From contig CAZTAO010000004.1 in the NCBI GenBank assembly GCA_964611645.1, forward strand, positions 122,413 to 186,412: a stretch of 64,000 nt of DNA. Direction: 5' to 3'. This DNA is from CAZTAO01 sp964611645. GTDB taxonomy: Bacteria; Armatimonadota; UBA5829. The notes under the pieces are model-generated. The model searched no databases. It was not told the origin of the DNA and was given only the letters and a program-made list of their open reading frames with translations. The translations under genes and the position numbers were made by a program. This document shows positions 32,796 through 41,264 of the stretch, in pieces (position 1 is the first letter of the stretch; each line of letters opens with the position of its first letter).

Positions 32796-35432
32796 TTACT
32801 TAAGTGCTCTGACTACCAGGGCTACTCCCAGGAGGTCGGCTATTGTGTCTGCTGTGGTGCGCTGGCCGGGCGGTTGGACCGCCTGGTACTTCGAAGCCAC
32901 CACTATGACATCGCCGGGATCAACCTGTTTGGTCCTGCCCATCGGTTGAACCGCACCTGATACCTTGATCACGACTGCCCGCTTGTAGTCCGCATCCGGC
33001 GCGCCGCCACCCGCGCGGTCTATATACCCCACGCTGGACAGGCCCCTCTCGAAGAACACCGGGCCCGGAGACTGCACAGCCCCCAGCACCTGGACTACAT
33101 CACTCAGCCTCGGAACTTCTACCACGTCGCCGTCCGCCAGCTTCACCTTGCCGATCCGTCCAAGGTACGAGCCCCTGTCTTCCAGGGTAAAACTGATCCG
33201 CTTGCCGGTAGGCATACCCGTCAGCCGTCTCGGCGATACAAGCAGCAGCTTTTCGGTCAACCTGCTCCCGGACATACCGGACACTGTTGTAAGCGGCGAC
33301 TGCGTTCCGACCACATCCACGCTGGTCTCCGTGTCTTTGCCGTTTCCACTGTCAACCGGCGGCAGAAGCTGGTCCATTGTGACCAATACCGTCTTGATCT
33401 GCTCCGCAGTGGCGGCTGATAGCATCTGTTCAGCCTTGCGAGTAAGGGATATGCCGAACGGGTCGCTGTTGTCCGCCAGGCCGCCGGCCCGCTCAATAAG
33501 CGAGTCCAGTGTTTCGCCCTCGCTCAGCAGAGCGTATACACCCGGTCTCTTGAACTGGCCCTTCATCTCCACCCGGCGCGGTTCGGTAAGCTTGTCCTGC
33601 TTCCTGGGCAGGGAGACAAGCGTGCCTGCGCTGATCGGTTCGTCCTTCTTCGCCCCGGACATAACTTCCGAGATCGTCCAACTCTTCACAGACGCGATAG
33701 CCGAGGCATCCGCGCTGGGCGCGGGCAATGAGACCTCAACCGTTCCCGCCGCCATATCGGTGGGCCCGCCTGCCTGGATCAGGAGGTCGTAGAGGGTGAG
33801 ACCATCGTAGGCTGTGAAGTCACCGGGCCGCTGAACCTCTCCCAACACGCTCACTTTGTCCCGCTTGAACTCCACCTCGCGCTGCTTGTACACCACCAGC
33901 TTGTCCTGATCCTGCAGGACTGGGTTGGCTGTGTCATCGGCGGACTTGCCGCCGGGGGATATGCGGACGAGTTTGAAACCGTTGGGTCCGGTGCGCCTGT
34001 AGATGTGCGCGACATCCCTGGAAGCGTCCTGCNNNNNNNNNNCCTGCAAAAGCCCGCCGGCTGCGAATATGAGGTCGCTTGCCCGCATACCGTCGGCCAA
34101 CCGATAAGTAGCCGGGTTCTTTACCGGGCCATCCACGGTCACCAACGGCACTATGTTCTTCTCGTCGTTGCCGAACACCACGACCTCATCCTGATCTCGG
34201 AGGTCGATGTCGGCGGCTCTGCCATCTAGCAAGTCTCTCAACGGGATCGGCAGGACAACCGGCGTGCCATCGTCCAGAACCCGCATCAGGTCCGCTCTCT
34301 CCTGAAATGCCCCGATCCTCAGCCTGGCTTCGGATAGCAGGGCTTTGGCCGTGGGAGTGCGCAGGATGGAGTAATCGCCGGGATAGGTGACGTATCCACG
34401 GATGCTGACCCTGTCCGCTATCCGCCCTGTGACGTTCTCAACCGTCAGCACGTCGCCATCCATAAGTTCGATGTTGTCCTTGGAGGTGGGGCCTGACAGC
34501 ACTGCCTGCGCATCTATTGTTCGCTCCACCCTGCGCCCGTTCTCCACCCGCTGCAAGCGCGCAATGCGGGAATAGGCCGATGGCTTCAGGCCGCCCGCAA
34601 GGCCCAGACCCTGCGACACTGTGGTGTTGTCGATTATCTCATAGATAGCTGGCCGAACAACCTGGCCCTTGATTGTTACCCTGGGGCCTGTTGTCGGGAA
34701 GAAGACGGTATCCTGGTCTTTGAGCATTATCTCGCGGTCGGTCGCGCCGCTGGTGAGGAACTTGTAGATGTCGGTTTTCGCGACCTCGCCCCCCTTGCGG
34801 ATCACCGTTACCCTGCGGAGGCTGCCCTCATCGGACGCCCCGCCTGCCGCGTATATTACGTTGAACAGGTTCGACTCCGCCTTGAGGGTGTATCGCCCGG
34901 GCCTGCGGGCCGCGCCTGTAACGAATACAACTATGGTTCGCGTTTCGATGAGTTCGGCGGTGAAGCTGGGGTTCTTGAGCTGCTCTTCCAACTTCTGCTT
35001 GACCTGCGCCCGGAACTGCGGTTTGGTGTAGCCTGCCGCGCGGATGTCGCCGATTCCCGGCAGCGCTACCATACCATTGTCGTTTACCCGAAGCTCATAG
35101 GAGACTTCCGGCAGCGACGGAGTCCAGTAGCGGATACGCACGCGGTCGTTGTTGTCCAGCACGTAGCTTTCGGCCACCGGTGCGTCCGGAGCTATGGTGA
35201 AAGACGTGGGGGCGGAGGCGAAGAAATCATAGCCGAATGGCTTGACCTCCTGCTTGTCCACCACTGCCGGTGACATCGGCGCCGCCGGGGCGACCTCCAG
35301 CAACGCAGGCTTGGGCACCGGCATAGCATAGTTGGCGGTTGTTGTCGTGGACGAATCCGCGAACACTCCCGACCAAAGCATACTCAGCGCAATCGCTGCC
35401 AGACAAAGAAGCATTCCTGTTTTTACACGCAT
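32796..35432 (-). CDS. SLBB-domain polysaccharide export protein, Wza-like (878 aa)
   Basis: A signal peptide (MLLCLAAIALSMLWSGVFA) is followed by a poly-export domain (YVLDNNDRVRIRYW; LPGIGDIRAAGYT) and a series of about seven SLBB beta-grasp repeats, each with a pattern like VTIKGQVVRPAIYEI or VSVLGEVQRPGDFTAYDGLTLYDLL. Such proteins form outer-membrane channels for exopolysaccharide. It is much longer than Wza because of the repeated SLBB domains. A 10-N gap at 34033-34042 interrupts one repeat without breaking the frame. The neighbouring Wzz-like gene is its likely partner. Confidence 0.87.
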   Translation of the reverse strand: MRVKTGMLLCLAAIALSMLWSGVFADSSTTTTANYAMPVPKPALLEVAPAAPMSPAVVDKQEVKPFGYDFFASAPTSFTIAPDAPVAESYVLDNNDRVRIRYWTPSLPEVSYELRVNDNGMVALPGIGDIRAAGYTKPQFRAQVKQKLEEQLKNPSFTAELIETRTIVVFVTGAARRPGRYTLKAESNLFNVIYAAGGASDEGSLRRVTVIRKGGEVAKTDIYKFLTSGATDREIMLKDQDTVFFPTTGPRVTIKGQVVRPAIYEIIDNTTVSQGLGLAGGLKPSAYSRIARLQRVENGRRVERTIDAQAVLSGPTSKDNIELMDGDVLTVENVTGRIADRVSIRGYVTYPGDYSILRTPTAKALLSEARLRIGAFQERADLMRVLDDGTPVVLPIPLRDLLDGRAADIDLRDQDEVVVFGNDEKNIVPLVTVDGPVKNPATYRLADGMRASDLIFAAGGLLQXXXXQDASRDVAHIYRRTGPNGFKLVRISPGGKSADDTANPVLQDQDKLVVYKQREVEFKRDKVSVLGEVQRPGDFTAYDGLTLYDLLIQAGGPTDMAAGTVEVSLPAPSADASAIASVKSWTISEVMSGAKKDEPISAGTLVSLPRKQDKLTEPRRVEMKGQFKRPGVYALLSEGETLDSLIERAGGLADNSDPFGISLTRKAEQMLSAATAEQIKTVLVTMDQLLPPVDSGNGKDTETSVDVVGTQSPLTTVSGMSGSRLTEKLLLVSPRRLTGMPTGKRISFTLEDRGSYLGRIGKVKLADGDVVEVPRLSDVVQVLGAVQSPGPVFFERGLSSVGYIDRAGGGAPDADYKRAVVIKVSGAVQPMGRTKQVDPGDVIVVASKYQAVQPPGQRTTADTIADLLGVALVVRALK
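34033..34042. other. Assembly gap of 10 N within the SLBB gene
   Basis: A fixed run of 10 N marks a scaffold join. CCTGC occurs immediately on both sides, and merging on that 5-mer removes exactly 15 nt, leaving the reading frame intact as LLQDASRDV. Confidence 0.95.
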
Positions 35433-35515
35433 AACTCATCACCTTATCATCGGGCCCAACGCACAAATGCGCCGACCTGTCATACCAATGCTTGCGAACC
35501 CCGCAGGTGTTTCGG

Positions 35516-35646
35516 GATTTGAGGAGCGCACACCTGCCTGTTGGCTACAAAACAACCGCCCATCCGCTCCGGAAATCCCGAAACAGACCCTCACGATCAA
35601 CAAGTTTAGTTTCGGGACTTCCGCTTCGCTCAAGTCCCGAAACACC
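35516..35646. repeat. Palindromic element, intergenic copy 2
   Basis: A 131-bp unit starting GGTGTTTCGGG and ending CCCGAAACACC, inverted relative to the copy at 22914-23046. The terminal arms, the two internal hairpins and the TTGGCTAC/GCCAACAGG core are shared, while the segments between them differ. It lies upstream of the SLBB gene; the rest of 35433-35734 holds no gene. Confidence 0.88.
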
Positions 35647-35734
35647 CAGTAATGGATACGCTGTTCGCACCTATCCCTGCCATATTACCACAACGAGGAA
35701 AGGAGTTCCTTCCAAAAGTGGCGAGATAGTGGAA

Positions 35735-36442
35735 TTAGTTTGTGGAGTTTCTTGCAACGATGGGGGTTGTGAGGGCGGAGATGTCATCCAGATAGCCATC
35801 GCGTCGGGACGCCACAAGCGCATAGCCTATCTTGAAACCGGACTTGTGCTCCCCCGAGCCGAGCCGTCGCCAGTTGGTAAGCCCGGTCTGGCGGTACTCC
35901 GCCTGGAATGCCTGCCCGTCGACTGCAACCTGCACATCGTACCACTGGTTGCGGCTAACCGGGATCGATGCAGCACGTGTTTTGCCTATCCAGAACGACA
36001 GCGTTGCGCCGGTCTTGGCTGATTCCAGCCTGATCATGACGCTGTCTGTGCTGCCCAGTGGCTGGTCGGACTTGGTGTCCTTGGTGGCGGTGAAGCCTAT
36101 CGCGGCATCGCTGTCCACGTTGGTGCTTACCCGAAGGCTGGACTTGAGCCGCGTAACGCCGTTCACCGTCCGCCACGCCCTGCTCCATGCCATCAGTCCG
36201 CCCGGGCCGCCTTTGACCCCGTTGCACGTTCCCTTGCCTTTGCATCCGCCATCGCCCGCGCTTTGGAACACGGAGGGCCCGGTGGAATCGGTGAGGAAGT
36301 ATTGGGAATCCTCCCAGGGAGCCGGAAGAGGGGAGTTGCTCGGGTAGGCGTCGAAGCTGTCCTTCCACCCCGCCATACACGAACAAGGCGCCCAGAGCAA
36401 AACCACAACCAGGGCGCCAAGAACAATCAACCTTTGGTGCAT
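35735..36442 (-). CDS. Secreted laminin-G/concanavalin-like protein of unknown function (235 aa)
   Basis: A signal peptide (LIVLGALVVVLLWAPCSCMA) precedes a mature domain starting GWKDSFDAYPSNSPLPAPWEDS, with IRLESAKTGATLSFWIG, RNQWYDVQVAVDGQAFQAEYR and a closing GYLDDISAL. This strand pattern is that of a jelly-roll LamG/DUF1080-like carbohydrate-binding domain. A GGCKGKGTCNG cysteine loop lies near residue 66. It may bind polysaccharide outside the cell. A lipoprotein is possible because cysteines lie near the signal cleavage region (APCSC). Confidence 0.7.
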   Translation of the reverse strand: MHQRLIVLGALVVVLLWAPCSCMAGWKDSFDAYPSNSPLPAPWEDSQYFLTDSTGPSVFQSAGDGGCKGKGTCNGVKGGPGGLMAWSRAWRTVNGVTRLKSSLRVSTNVDSDAAIGFTATKDTKSDQPLGSTDSVMIRLESAKTGATLSFWIGKTRAASIPVSRNQWYDVQVAVDGQAFQAEYRQTGLTNWRRLGSGEHKSGFKIGYALVASRRDGYLDDISALTTPIVARNSTN

Positions 36443-36552
36443 ACTGCCATACTACTCAATTGTCGAGATTGCAGCGACACGTCTAACCGCCACAATTCCA
36501 GTTTACAGGCTTGGGGCGAGGAATACAAGTGCGAGTGGTCGTTGGACACGAT

Positions 36553-36673
36553 CGTGCGCGATTTGCAATCGCGCACGCAACAGAACGCGGTACTGGCTTC
36601 ATCCCTCCAGGTAGTCCCTACCTGGAGGGTCACCTATCCATCAACTTGCCTCCAGGTTCGGAGACCCTGGAGG
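36553..36673. repeat. Second array of short hairpins with 3-nt loops
   Basis: Three palindromes: 36553-36577 (arm CGTGCGCGATT, loop TGC), 36603-36629 (arm CCCTCCAGGTAG, loop TCC) and 36649-36673 (arm CCTCCAGGTTC, loop GGA, one mismatch). Geometry is the same as in the array at 23473-23580, with unrelated arm sequences. They fill the gap between two minus-strand genes. Confidence 0.9.
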
Positions 36674-36683
36674 GATGAGGAAA

Positions 36684-37052
36684 TCAGTTCCGCTTCTGCG
36701 GCCAGGTTATCCTGATTACCCTCTCTTGCTTGTCGAATCCGACACCGTGCTGCTTGGCCGGGGCAGGGTCGCTCCAGCCAATCGAGGAATAGTACCAGAA
36801 CTCGCTTACGTCACTATCGGAAATGTTGCTTCTCTGCAATTGTATCCGCTCGCCAAGCAGTCCTCGGACTTCCTGCTTGGTCATCCCCGGCTTCACCTTC
36901 TTGAACTTCTCCACGGTGAATCCGTCGGCATAGTATAGCTTGTCATCGGAAAGACCCATCATCTCAAACAGCAGAAATGCAGCTCCAATCACGATAACGG
37001 CAGCCGCTATACAACCGATCATTGCCTGTATTTCCCTGCTTTTCATGTCCAT
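36684..37052 (-). CDS. Small membrane-anchored BamE/SmpA-like protein
   Basis: A 122-residue protein with one N-terminal membrane helix (MIGCIAAAVIVIGAAFLLF) and a soluble domain containing KVKPGMTKQEVRGLLGERI, which matches the conserved GMTxxEVxxLLG motif of BamE/SmpA/OmlA-like folds, then SEFWYYSSIGW. Similar small proteins occur widely outside the BAM complex. An in-frame ATG six bases further in is also possible. It lies alone between the hairpin array and the ADP-ribosylglycohydrolase gene. Confidence 0.65.
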   Translation of the reverse strand: MDMKSREIQAMIGCIAAAVIVIGAAFLLFEMMGLSDDKLYYADGFTVEKFKKVKPGMTKQEVRGLLGERIQLQRSNISDSDVSEFWYYSSIGWSDPAPAKQHGVGFDKQERVIRITWPQKRN

Positions 37053-37158
37053 AGTTCACATCCCCCCCTCTGCGGAGGCCCCCTTCAAAAGGGGGAATTG
37101 GGTTTGTGCGCCGTCGCAGACTGACGACTGGCGACCGACGACCGATGACCCGAAAACG

Positions 37159-38616
37159 CTATCCCCCCGCCATAAACACCAGCGGGACCAGGCCCACGGT
37201 GTGCCTGCCGTTTGGGCGGACTTCCAGGACGCCTCGGGTGTCCAGGCCCACTTTGTCTGCTGTTATCTGGACGCGCACCTCGACAGGGTTGTAGAAAGAC
37301 CCTATAGCCATGTGGCTGCACCACGTGGTGGCGTGGGTGGGGTTGCTGGGGGTTACGCTCCAGCCTTCGGGCAGCCGCCAGAAGAGGTCGACGTGCCTGC
37401 ATTCCGTGAAATGGCTCGTCATAATGACTCTCATCTCGAACGGCTCACCCGCCCTGATCTCCGGCTCCTTGCCGTAATCAAGCATCACCGTTGTGTGGAC
37501 GAAACTGTGAACCACCGCATACGGGGGCCGGGAACACAGTTCTTTTGACACGTGGTCGAACAACATGTTGTGCTTGGGCAGTTCGGAGAGATCGCCGGGA
37601 CCGCAGACCACTTTCACCGGAGCGCGGTTGGCTGTGAGGAATGCCGGAATCTGCTCCATCACCTGGTCTGTGAGTTCATCGAGCGTCGCGGGCGGCTGGA
37701 AGGACGCGCGGTCGCACGCCATCGTGATGATCCGCTCTCCTATAGGCTCAACCCACTCCGCCGGGATGCCGTCTCTGCCCAGTATAATGCCCATGGTCGC
37801 GGCAAGGGTGCCGGCGGTGCAATCGGTGTCGTCGCCACAGCCGGTGGCGATGCAGATGGAGCGGCCGAAGTCGCCCTCTCCATAGACCATGCCGATCATT
37901 GTAAAAGCGATATTGCCGGGCGCCTGGAACCAGCCGAGGTCCTTGCTGTCCTCAACCACCAGTTCCCGGGCTTCCTTCCAGGTCTTGCCCTTGGCATAGG
38001 CATCCAGGACTGTCTTCACGGCGCGCGCCACGCGGCAGTCGGCGGGAATCTTGGAAAGGCCGATCTCGATGAGCTTATTGTAATCGCTCTCCACAAACGC
38101 CGCGCTCTGCATGGCAGCCATATAGATGGCCGCGAACGTGCCCTCGCCGCCGCCGTGGTCGACTGAGCCGTCGGCGTAAGCATACTTGATGGCAATGTCG
38201 GGGCAGCCGGGGGCGAGGCAGGCCCATATTTCGGTGCGAATCCACGCGCCGTTGGAATGCTTCCATTGCTCGTTGTGGTATTCTCCGGAAATCGGCGGCT
38301 CCAGGCCCGCGCGCATATTGCCCTTGCAGATGCCGTACTCGTTCCACTGCGCGGGAATGTAACTGAGCCAGTATTCGCCCAGCAGCCGGTTGTCGACGTT
38401 GTGCGCTCCGTGCTCCTGCACAGCTTTCAGCCAGACAAGCTGGAGATCAAGGTCATCATTGGGGGCGGGCTCGCCCGACGCGTTGGTGTAGCCGGTGACT
38501 TCGCGGAGTTCGGTAGATCCCTCAAAGGGCATACCAAGGGTTCCGCCAACACTCTTCCCCATCCAGCAGCCGTGTATCTTGTTTCTGAGTTCATTGCGAT
38601 TGAATGTAATAGCCAT
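37159..38616 (-). CDS. ADP-ribosylglycohydrolase family protein with C-terminal extension (485 aa)
   Basis: The N-terminal 340 residues carry the family's metal-binding motifs: GCWMGKSVGGTLGMPFEG, PNDDLDLQLVWL and GCGDDTDCTAGTLAATMG. The enzyme class removes ADP-ribose from proteins or DNA, or hydrolyses related N-glycosides; several bacterial members sit in carbohydrate clusters and may act on nucleosides. The last 145 residues form a beta-rich domain (VVHSFVHTTVMLDYGKEPEIRAGEPF) not found in minimal members. The ATG has GGAGGAG six bases upstream. Confidence 0.85.
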   Translation of the reverse strand: MAITFNRNELRNKIHGCWMGKSVGGTLGMPFEGSTELREVTGYTNASGEPAPNDDLDLQLVWLKAVQEHGAHNVDNRLLGEYWLSYIPAQWNEYGICKGNMRAGLEPPISGEYHNEQWKHSNGAWIRTEIWACLAPGCPDIAIKYAYADGSVDHGGGEGTFAAIYMAAMQSAAFVESDYNKLIEIGLSKIPADCRVARAVKTVLDAYAKGKTWKEARELVVEDSKDLGWFQAPGNIAFTMIGMVYGEGDFGRSICIATGCGDDTDCTAGTLAATMGIILGRDGIPAEWVEPIGERIITMACDRASFQPPATLDELTDQVMEQIPAFLTANRAPVKVVCGPGDLSELPKHNMLFDHVSKELCSRPPYAVVHSFVHTTVMLDYGKEPEIRAGEPFEMRVIMTSHFTECRHVDLFWRLPEGWSVTPSNPTHATTWCSHMAIGSFYNPVEVRVQITADKVGLDTRGVLEVRPNGRHTVGLVPLVFMAGG

Positions 38617-38686
38617 ATCTACTCCTCCGATTTGTTGCGTCTAGGATACCATATTTGCGGCGAATCGTGTTTGCTGATGTTGATTT

Positions 38687-39052
38687 CACCGACCGCCCAA
38701 GTCCATTGACTCTGCACTGCGAAGGCCCGGGCGGTTCGACCGCGTGGTCTGGATGAAGCTGCCAGACGAGAACGAAAGAGCCGCGATTCTGCGGCACTAC
38801 CTGAAACCGCTGAAACTGGACCCGGCTGTTGATGTCGATACGCTGGTCGCCGATATGTCCACAGCCACCAACGGCGCGTCCGGTGCGGACCTGGAATACC
38901 TATGCCAGACGGCGGCGAGGGTTTGCGTGAAAGATATAGTGCGCAGAGGCATGCCGCCAGACGAAGTCGGAGTATCGTCGCGTAATTTCGATGTGGCTCT
39001 TTCCTCTTTGGACTTGAGCCGGACCTTGTCAGATAGCGCTGCTTTGCGGTAG
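38687..39052 (+). pseudogene. 3' remnant of an AAA+ ATPase (FtsH/Cdc48-like)
   Basis: The frame opens mid-domain with SIDSALRRPGRFDRVVWMKLP, the SRH arginine-finger region of AAA+ ATPases, followed by the helical lid (ANGASGADLEYLCQTAARVC in the form TNGASGADLEYLC) and a normal stop. Walker A and B motifs are absent: upstream DNA leads straight into the divergent ADP-ribosylglycohydrolase leader. A downstream ATG or GTG exists but the product would lack nucleotide binding. The fragment marks the left boundary of the defence-rich region. Confidence 0.75.
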
Positions 39053-39055
39053 ACT
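39026..39055 (+). promoter_or_regulatory. Candidate promoter of the Fic gene
   Basis: TTGTCA (39026-39031) and TAGACT (39050-39055) with an 18-nt spacer, 29 nt upstream of the ATG and inside the end of the AAA+ remnant. The same boxes and spacing occur upstream of the HTH/zinc-ribbon gene at 41265-41294. Confidence 0.55.
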
Positions 39056-39083
39056 ATGTCTGCACAAAACAGAGGAGTAGCCG

Positions 39084-40220
39084 ATGGCGCGAAAGAGTTC
39101 CGAACCAGGTGGGCGTGTGATTGTAGTGGGATCTGGCGATGCTGCATATCAAGCTTTCGTCCCGACCCCTTTGCCGCCCGATCTGGTCTTCTCAGGCAAA
39201 CTTGTATCGGTCCTATCAGAAGCCGACAGGTCACTCGGGGAGCTTGCCGGCCTTGGTCGGTGTATGGCAAATCCTCACCTGTTACTCAGGCCGTTTATGC
39301 GGCGTGAGGCGGTTCTGTCATCCAGGATAGAAGGCACGCAGGCCGGTATGGAAGAGCTTTACGCATACGAAGCAGGCGGAATGGAAGGTCGAGATGTTCG
39401 TGAGATCGCCAACTACGTTGCTGCTCTCGAACACGGTCTGCAGCGATTGGAGACGCTTCCTGTGAGCCTACGGTTGATTCGTGAAGTTCACGAGCGGCTT
39501 ATGACTGGAGTTCGCGGGGAACACGCCACGCCTGGGGAGTTCAGACGCAGCCAGAACTGGATAGGCAAACCGGGTTGCGTTCTGAAAGATGCCACATTCG
39601 TGCCGCCTCCAGTTCCAGAGATGAACCAAGCCCTGGCAGTTCTGGAAGGATACCTCAACCGTGCTGATGCTATCCCTCCGCTCGTGAGGATCGGATGCAT
39701 TCATTATCAGTTTGAGACGATTCATCCGTTTCTCGATGGCAATGGGCGAGTTGGGCGCTTGCTGGTTTCCCTATTGCTCGTCCACTGGAAGCTCTTGCCG
39801 CTTCCACTGCTGTACTTGAGTGCGTACTTCGAGCGGCACAGACAAGATTACTACGACCGTTTGCTTGCGGTGAGTCAGCGTGGTGAATGGACCGATTGGC
39901 TGACATTCTTCTTGCAGGGCGTGGTAGATGAGTCGCGCGACGCAGCCAAACGGGCGAAGGTGTTGCAGGACCTGCAGTCAGAGTATCGGCAAAGGTTGAC
40001 CCAGATGAATGCGTCGATCTCGGCCCTGAGACTTGTGGACTTGATCTTCGAGAGTCCGATACTGACCATACCAGGGATTCGGCAAGCACTGGGCGTCGCC
40101 TATAACAGTGCGAAGTCGGCGGTCGGCAAACTGGTCGATGCGGGAATACTGCGTGCCAGGGATGATGATGCCTACGGAAGAACATACGTTGCTCAAGAGG
40201 TGCTGGAAGCGGTTCAGTAG
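39084..40220 (+). CDS. Fic family protein (378 aa)
   Basis: A Fic-N helical region is followed by the Fic core, with the complete catalytic motif HPFLDGNGRVGRLL (about residue 213). Upstream, SSRIEG near residue 79 matches the inhibitory helix motif (S/T)xxxE(G/N), so the enzyme is probably self-inhibited as in class II Fic proteins. The last 80 residues form a winged-helix-like domain (LVDLIFESPILTIPGIRQ). Fic enzymes transfer AMP or other nucleotides to hydroxyl side chains. AGGAG precedes the ATG. It is a single-gene unit with hairpins right behind it. Confidence 0.92.
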   Translation: MARKSSEPGGRVIVVGSGDAAYQAFVPTPLPPDLVFSGKLVSVLSEADRSLGELAGLGRCMANPHLLLRPFMRREAVLSSRIEGTQAGMEELYAYEAGGMEGRDVREIANYVAALEHGLQRLETLPVSLRLIREVHERLMTGVRGEHATPGEFRRSQNWIGKPGCVLKDATFVPPPVPEMNQALAVLEGYLNRADAIPPLVRIGCIHYQFETIHPFLDGNGRVGRLLVSLLLVHWKLLPLPLLYLSAYFERHRQDYYDRLLAVSQRGEWTDWLTFFLQGVVDESRDAAKRAKVLQDLQSEYRQRLTQMNASISALRLVDLIFESPILTIPGIRQALGVAYNSAKSAVGKLVDAGILRARDDDAYGRTYVAQEVLEAVQ

Positions 40221-40229
40221 TCCCGGGTG

Positions 40230-40293
40230 GAGAATTGCAGAAATCGCTCGTTTTCTGCAATTCTCTATGGCACAATTGCAGTCGGCTGCAATT
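40230..40293. repeat. Two related hairpins downstream of the Fic gene
   Basis: 40230-40243 and 40252-40265 form 14-bp perfect arms (GAGAATTGCAGAAA) around an 8-nt loop; 40274-40281 and 40286-40293 form 8-bp arms (AATTGCAG) around TCGG. CTGCAATTCTCT is directly repeated in both. Placed between convergent genes, they may end transcription from both sides, though no long T-run follows. Confidence 0.85.
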
Positions 40294-40386
40294 CTCTGAT
40301 TGACTGACCGGAAGATGTGATTCGTCATTCCGAAATAGCAGACGGAGAACAGAAGCAGTGCCGGACAATCCCGCACTTGGCAGCAC

Positions 40387-40887
40387 TTAGTGTGTCTTGG
40401 CTCGCTCATGCATTGTAGAACCTCGGAACCCAGCTCGTGTCTGCTTTGCCCGCAGCCAGTCCAGACCACGCTTCCTGAACTCTCGGCCCAGAGTGTCAGC
40501 GGACAGACTTTCCAGTCCAAAGCCTTCGCGCAACACGGCAGCGAGGGACTTCAGCGACCAGTAGTCCAAATCGATTCCGTGGTTGCGGGGAGAGTCTGCT
40601 ACGACTTGGTCGATGGCTTCAGTGGGAATATCGGCAAGGCGACGGGGACGCCCGGTAACTGGAGCGCGTGGCACAGACTCGATGCCTGCTTTGTTGAAGG
40701 CAGCAACACTATTCCTGGCAGCGCGCTCGGACACTGACAGCGCCACGCCGATCTGGGCAGTGGTGTTGCCTTGCGAGGACATAAGAATGCAAAGCGCTCG
40801 TCTGCGGGTTGCTCCGTCTTGTGATTGGGAGAGCAATCTGAGTTGGGCCACTTCTTCAGGGGTGATGGTTCTAACAAACGTCGCCAT
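40387..40887 (-). CDS. IS630-type helix-turn-helix protein, transposase N-terminal part only
   Basis: A 166-residue protein with two HTH segments: the first (QDGATRRRALCILMSSQG; TTAQIGVALSVSERAARN) and a second winged part (WSLKSLAAVLREGFGLESLSADTLGREFRKRGLDW). This is the DNA-binding half of IS630-family transposases. The DDE catalytic domain that should follow is missing, and no downstream frame supplies it. It is either a transposon remnant or a domesticated DNA-binding protein. A good promoter lies upstream. Confidence 0.75.
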   Translation of the reverse strand: MATFVRTITPEEVAQLRLLSQSQDGATRRRALCILMSSQGNTTAQIGVALSVSERAARNSVAAFNKAGIESVPRAPVTGRPRRLADIPTEAIDQVVADSPRNHGIDLDYWSLKSLAAVLREGFGLESLSADTLGREFRKRGLDWLRAKQTRAGFRGSTMHERAKTH

Positions 40888-40893
40888 GCAGTG

Positions 40894-40922
40894 ATTATAT
40901 CATGCGGGTCGGTGAACATAAA
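40894..40922 (-). promoter_or_regulatory. Promoter of the IS630-type HTH gene
   Basis: TTTATG (40922-40917), 17-nt spacer, TATAAT (40899-40894) preceded by TG one base upstream (extended -10), ending seven bases before the start codon. Transcription would then begin at or near the ATG, giving a very short or absent leader. Confidence 0.55.
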
Positions 40923-40968
40923 CGGGCACTTTTATGGACGGTTCTGAGATCACCAGCGCCTGCAGTCA

Positions 40969-41102
40969 ATGAGTCTAATGAGTTTGATGAGTTTCATACC
41001 CCTTGTCATCAGAAGAGTGCATGTGCGCGTACGCACGCGCCCGCGCATGAAAACGAAACGAAAAATGTTGGGAACCAAACTCATCAAACTCATAATACTC
41101 AT
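40969..41102. repeat. Inverted array of ATGAGT units around an alternating purine-pyrimidine tract
   Basis: The left arm 40969-40997 has ATGAGT three times at 9- to 10-bp spacing (ATGAGTTTGATGAGTTT core); the right arm 41074-41102 is its near-complement (24 of 29 positions). Between them, about 41016-41049 is an almost unbroken alternation of purine and pyrimidine rich in GCGC and GTAC. The structure is 218 bp upstream of the HTH/zinc-ribbon gene. Confidence 0.85.
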
Positions 41103-41264
41103 CAGTCGGATCTGACATTACCAACCGATGAAGTGCCGAGACCGGCTACAAGAAGTTCCCAATGGGGTACCTGCAACCGCTACTAGATCAGGGCCTGAGG
41201 GCAACCATACAGCCAGACGGAAAGGTTCGCCTGGAACCCAACCGGCTTACCTCTCGCTGAGACA

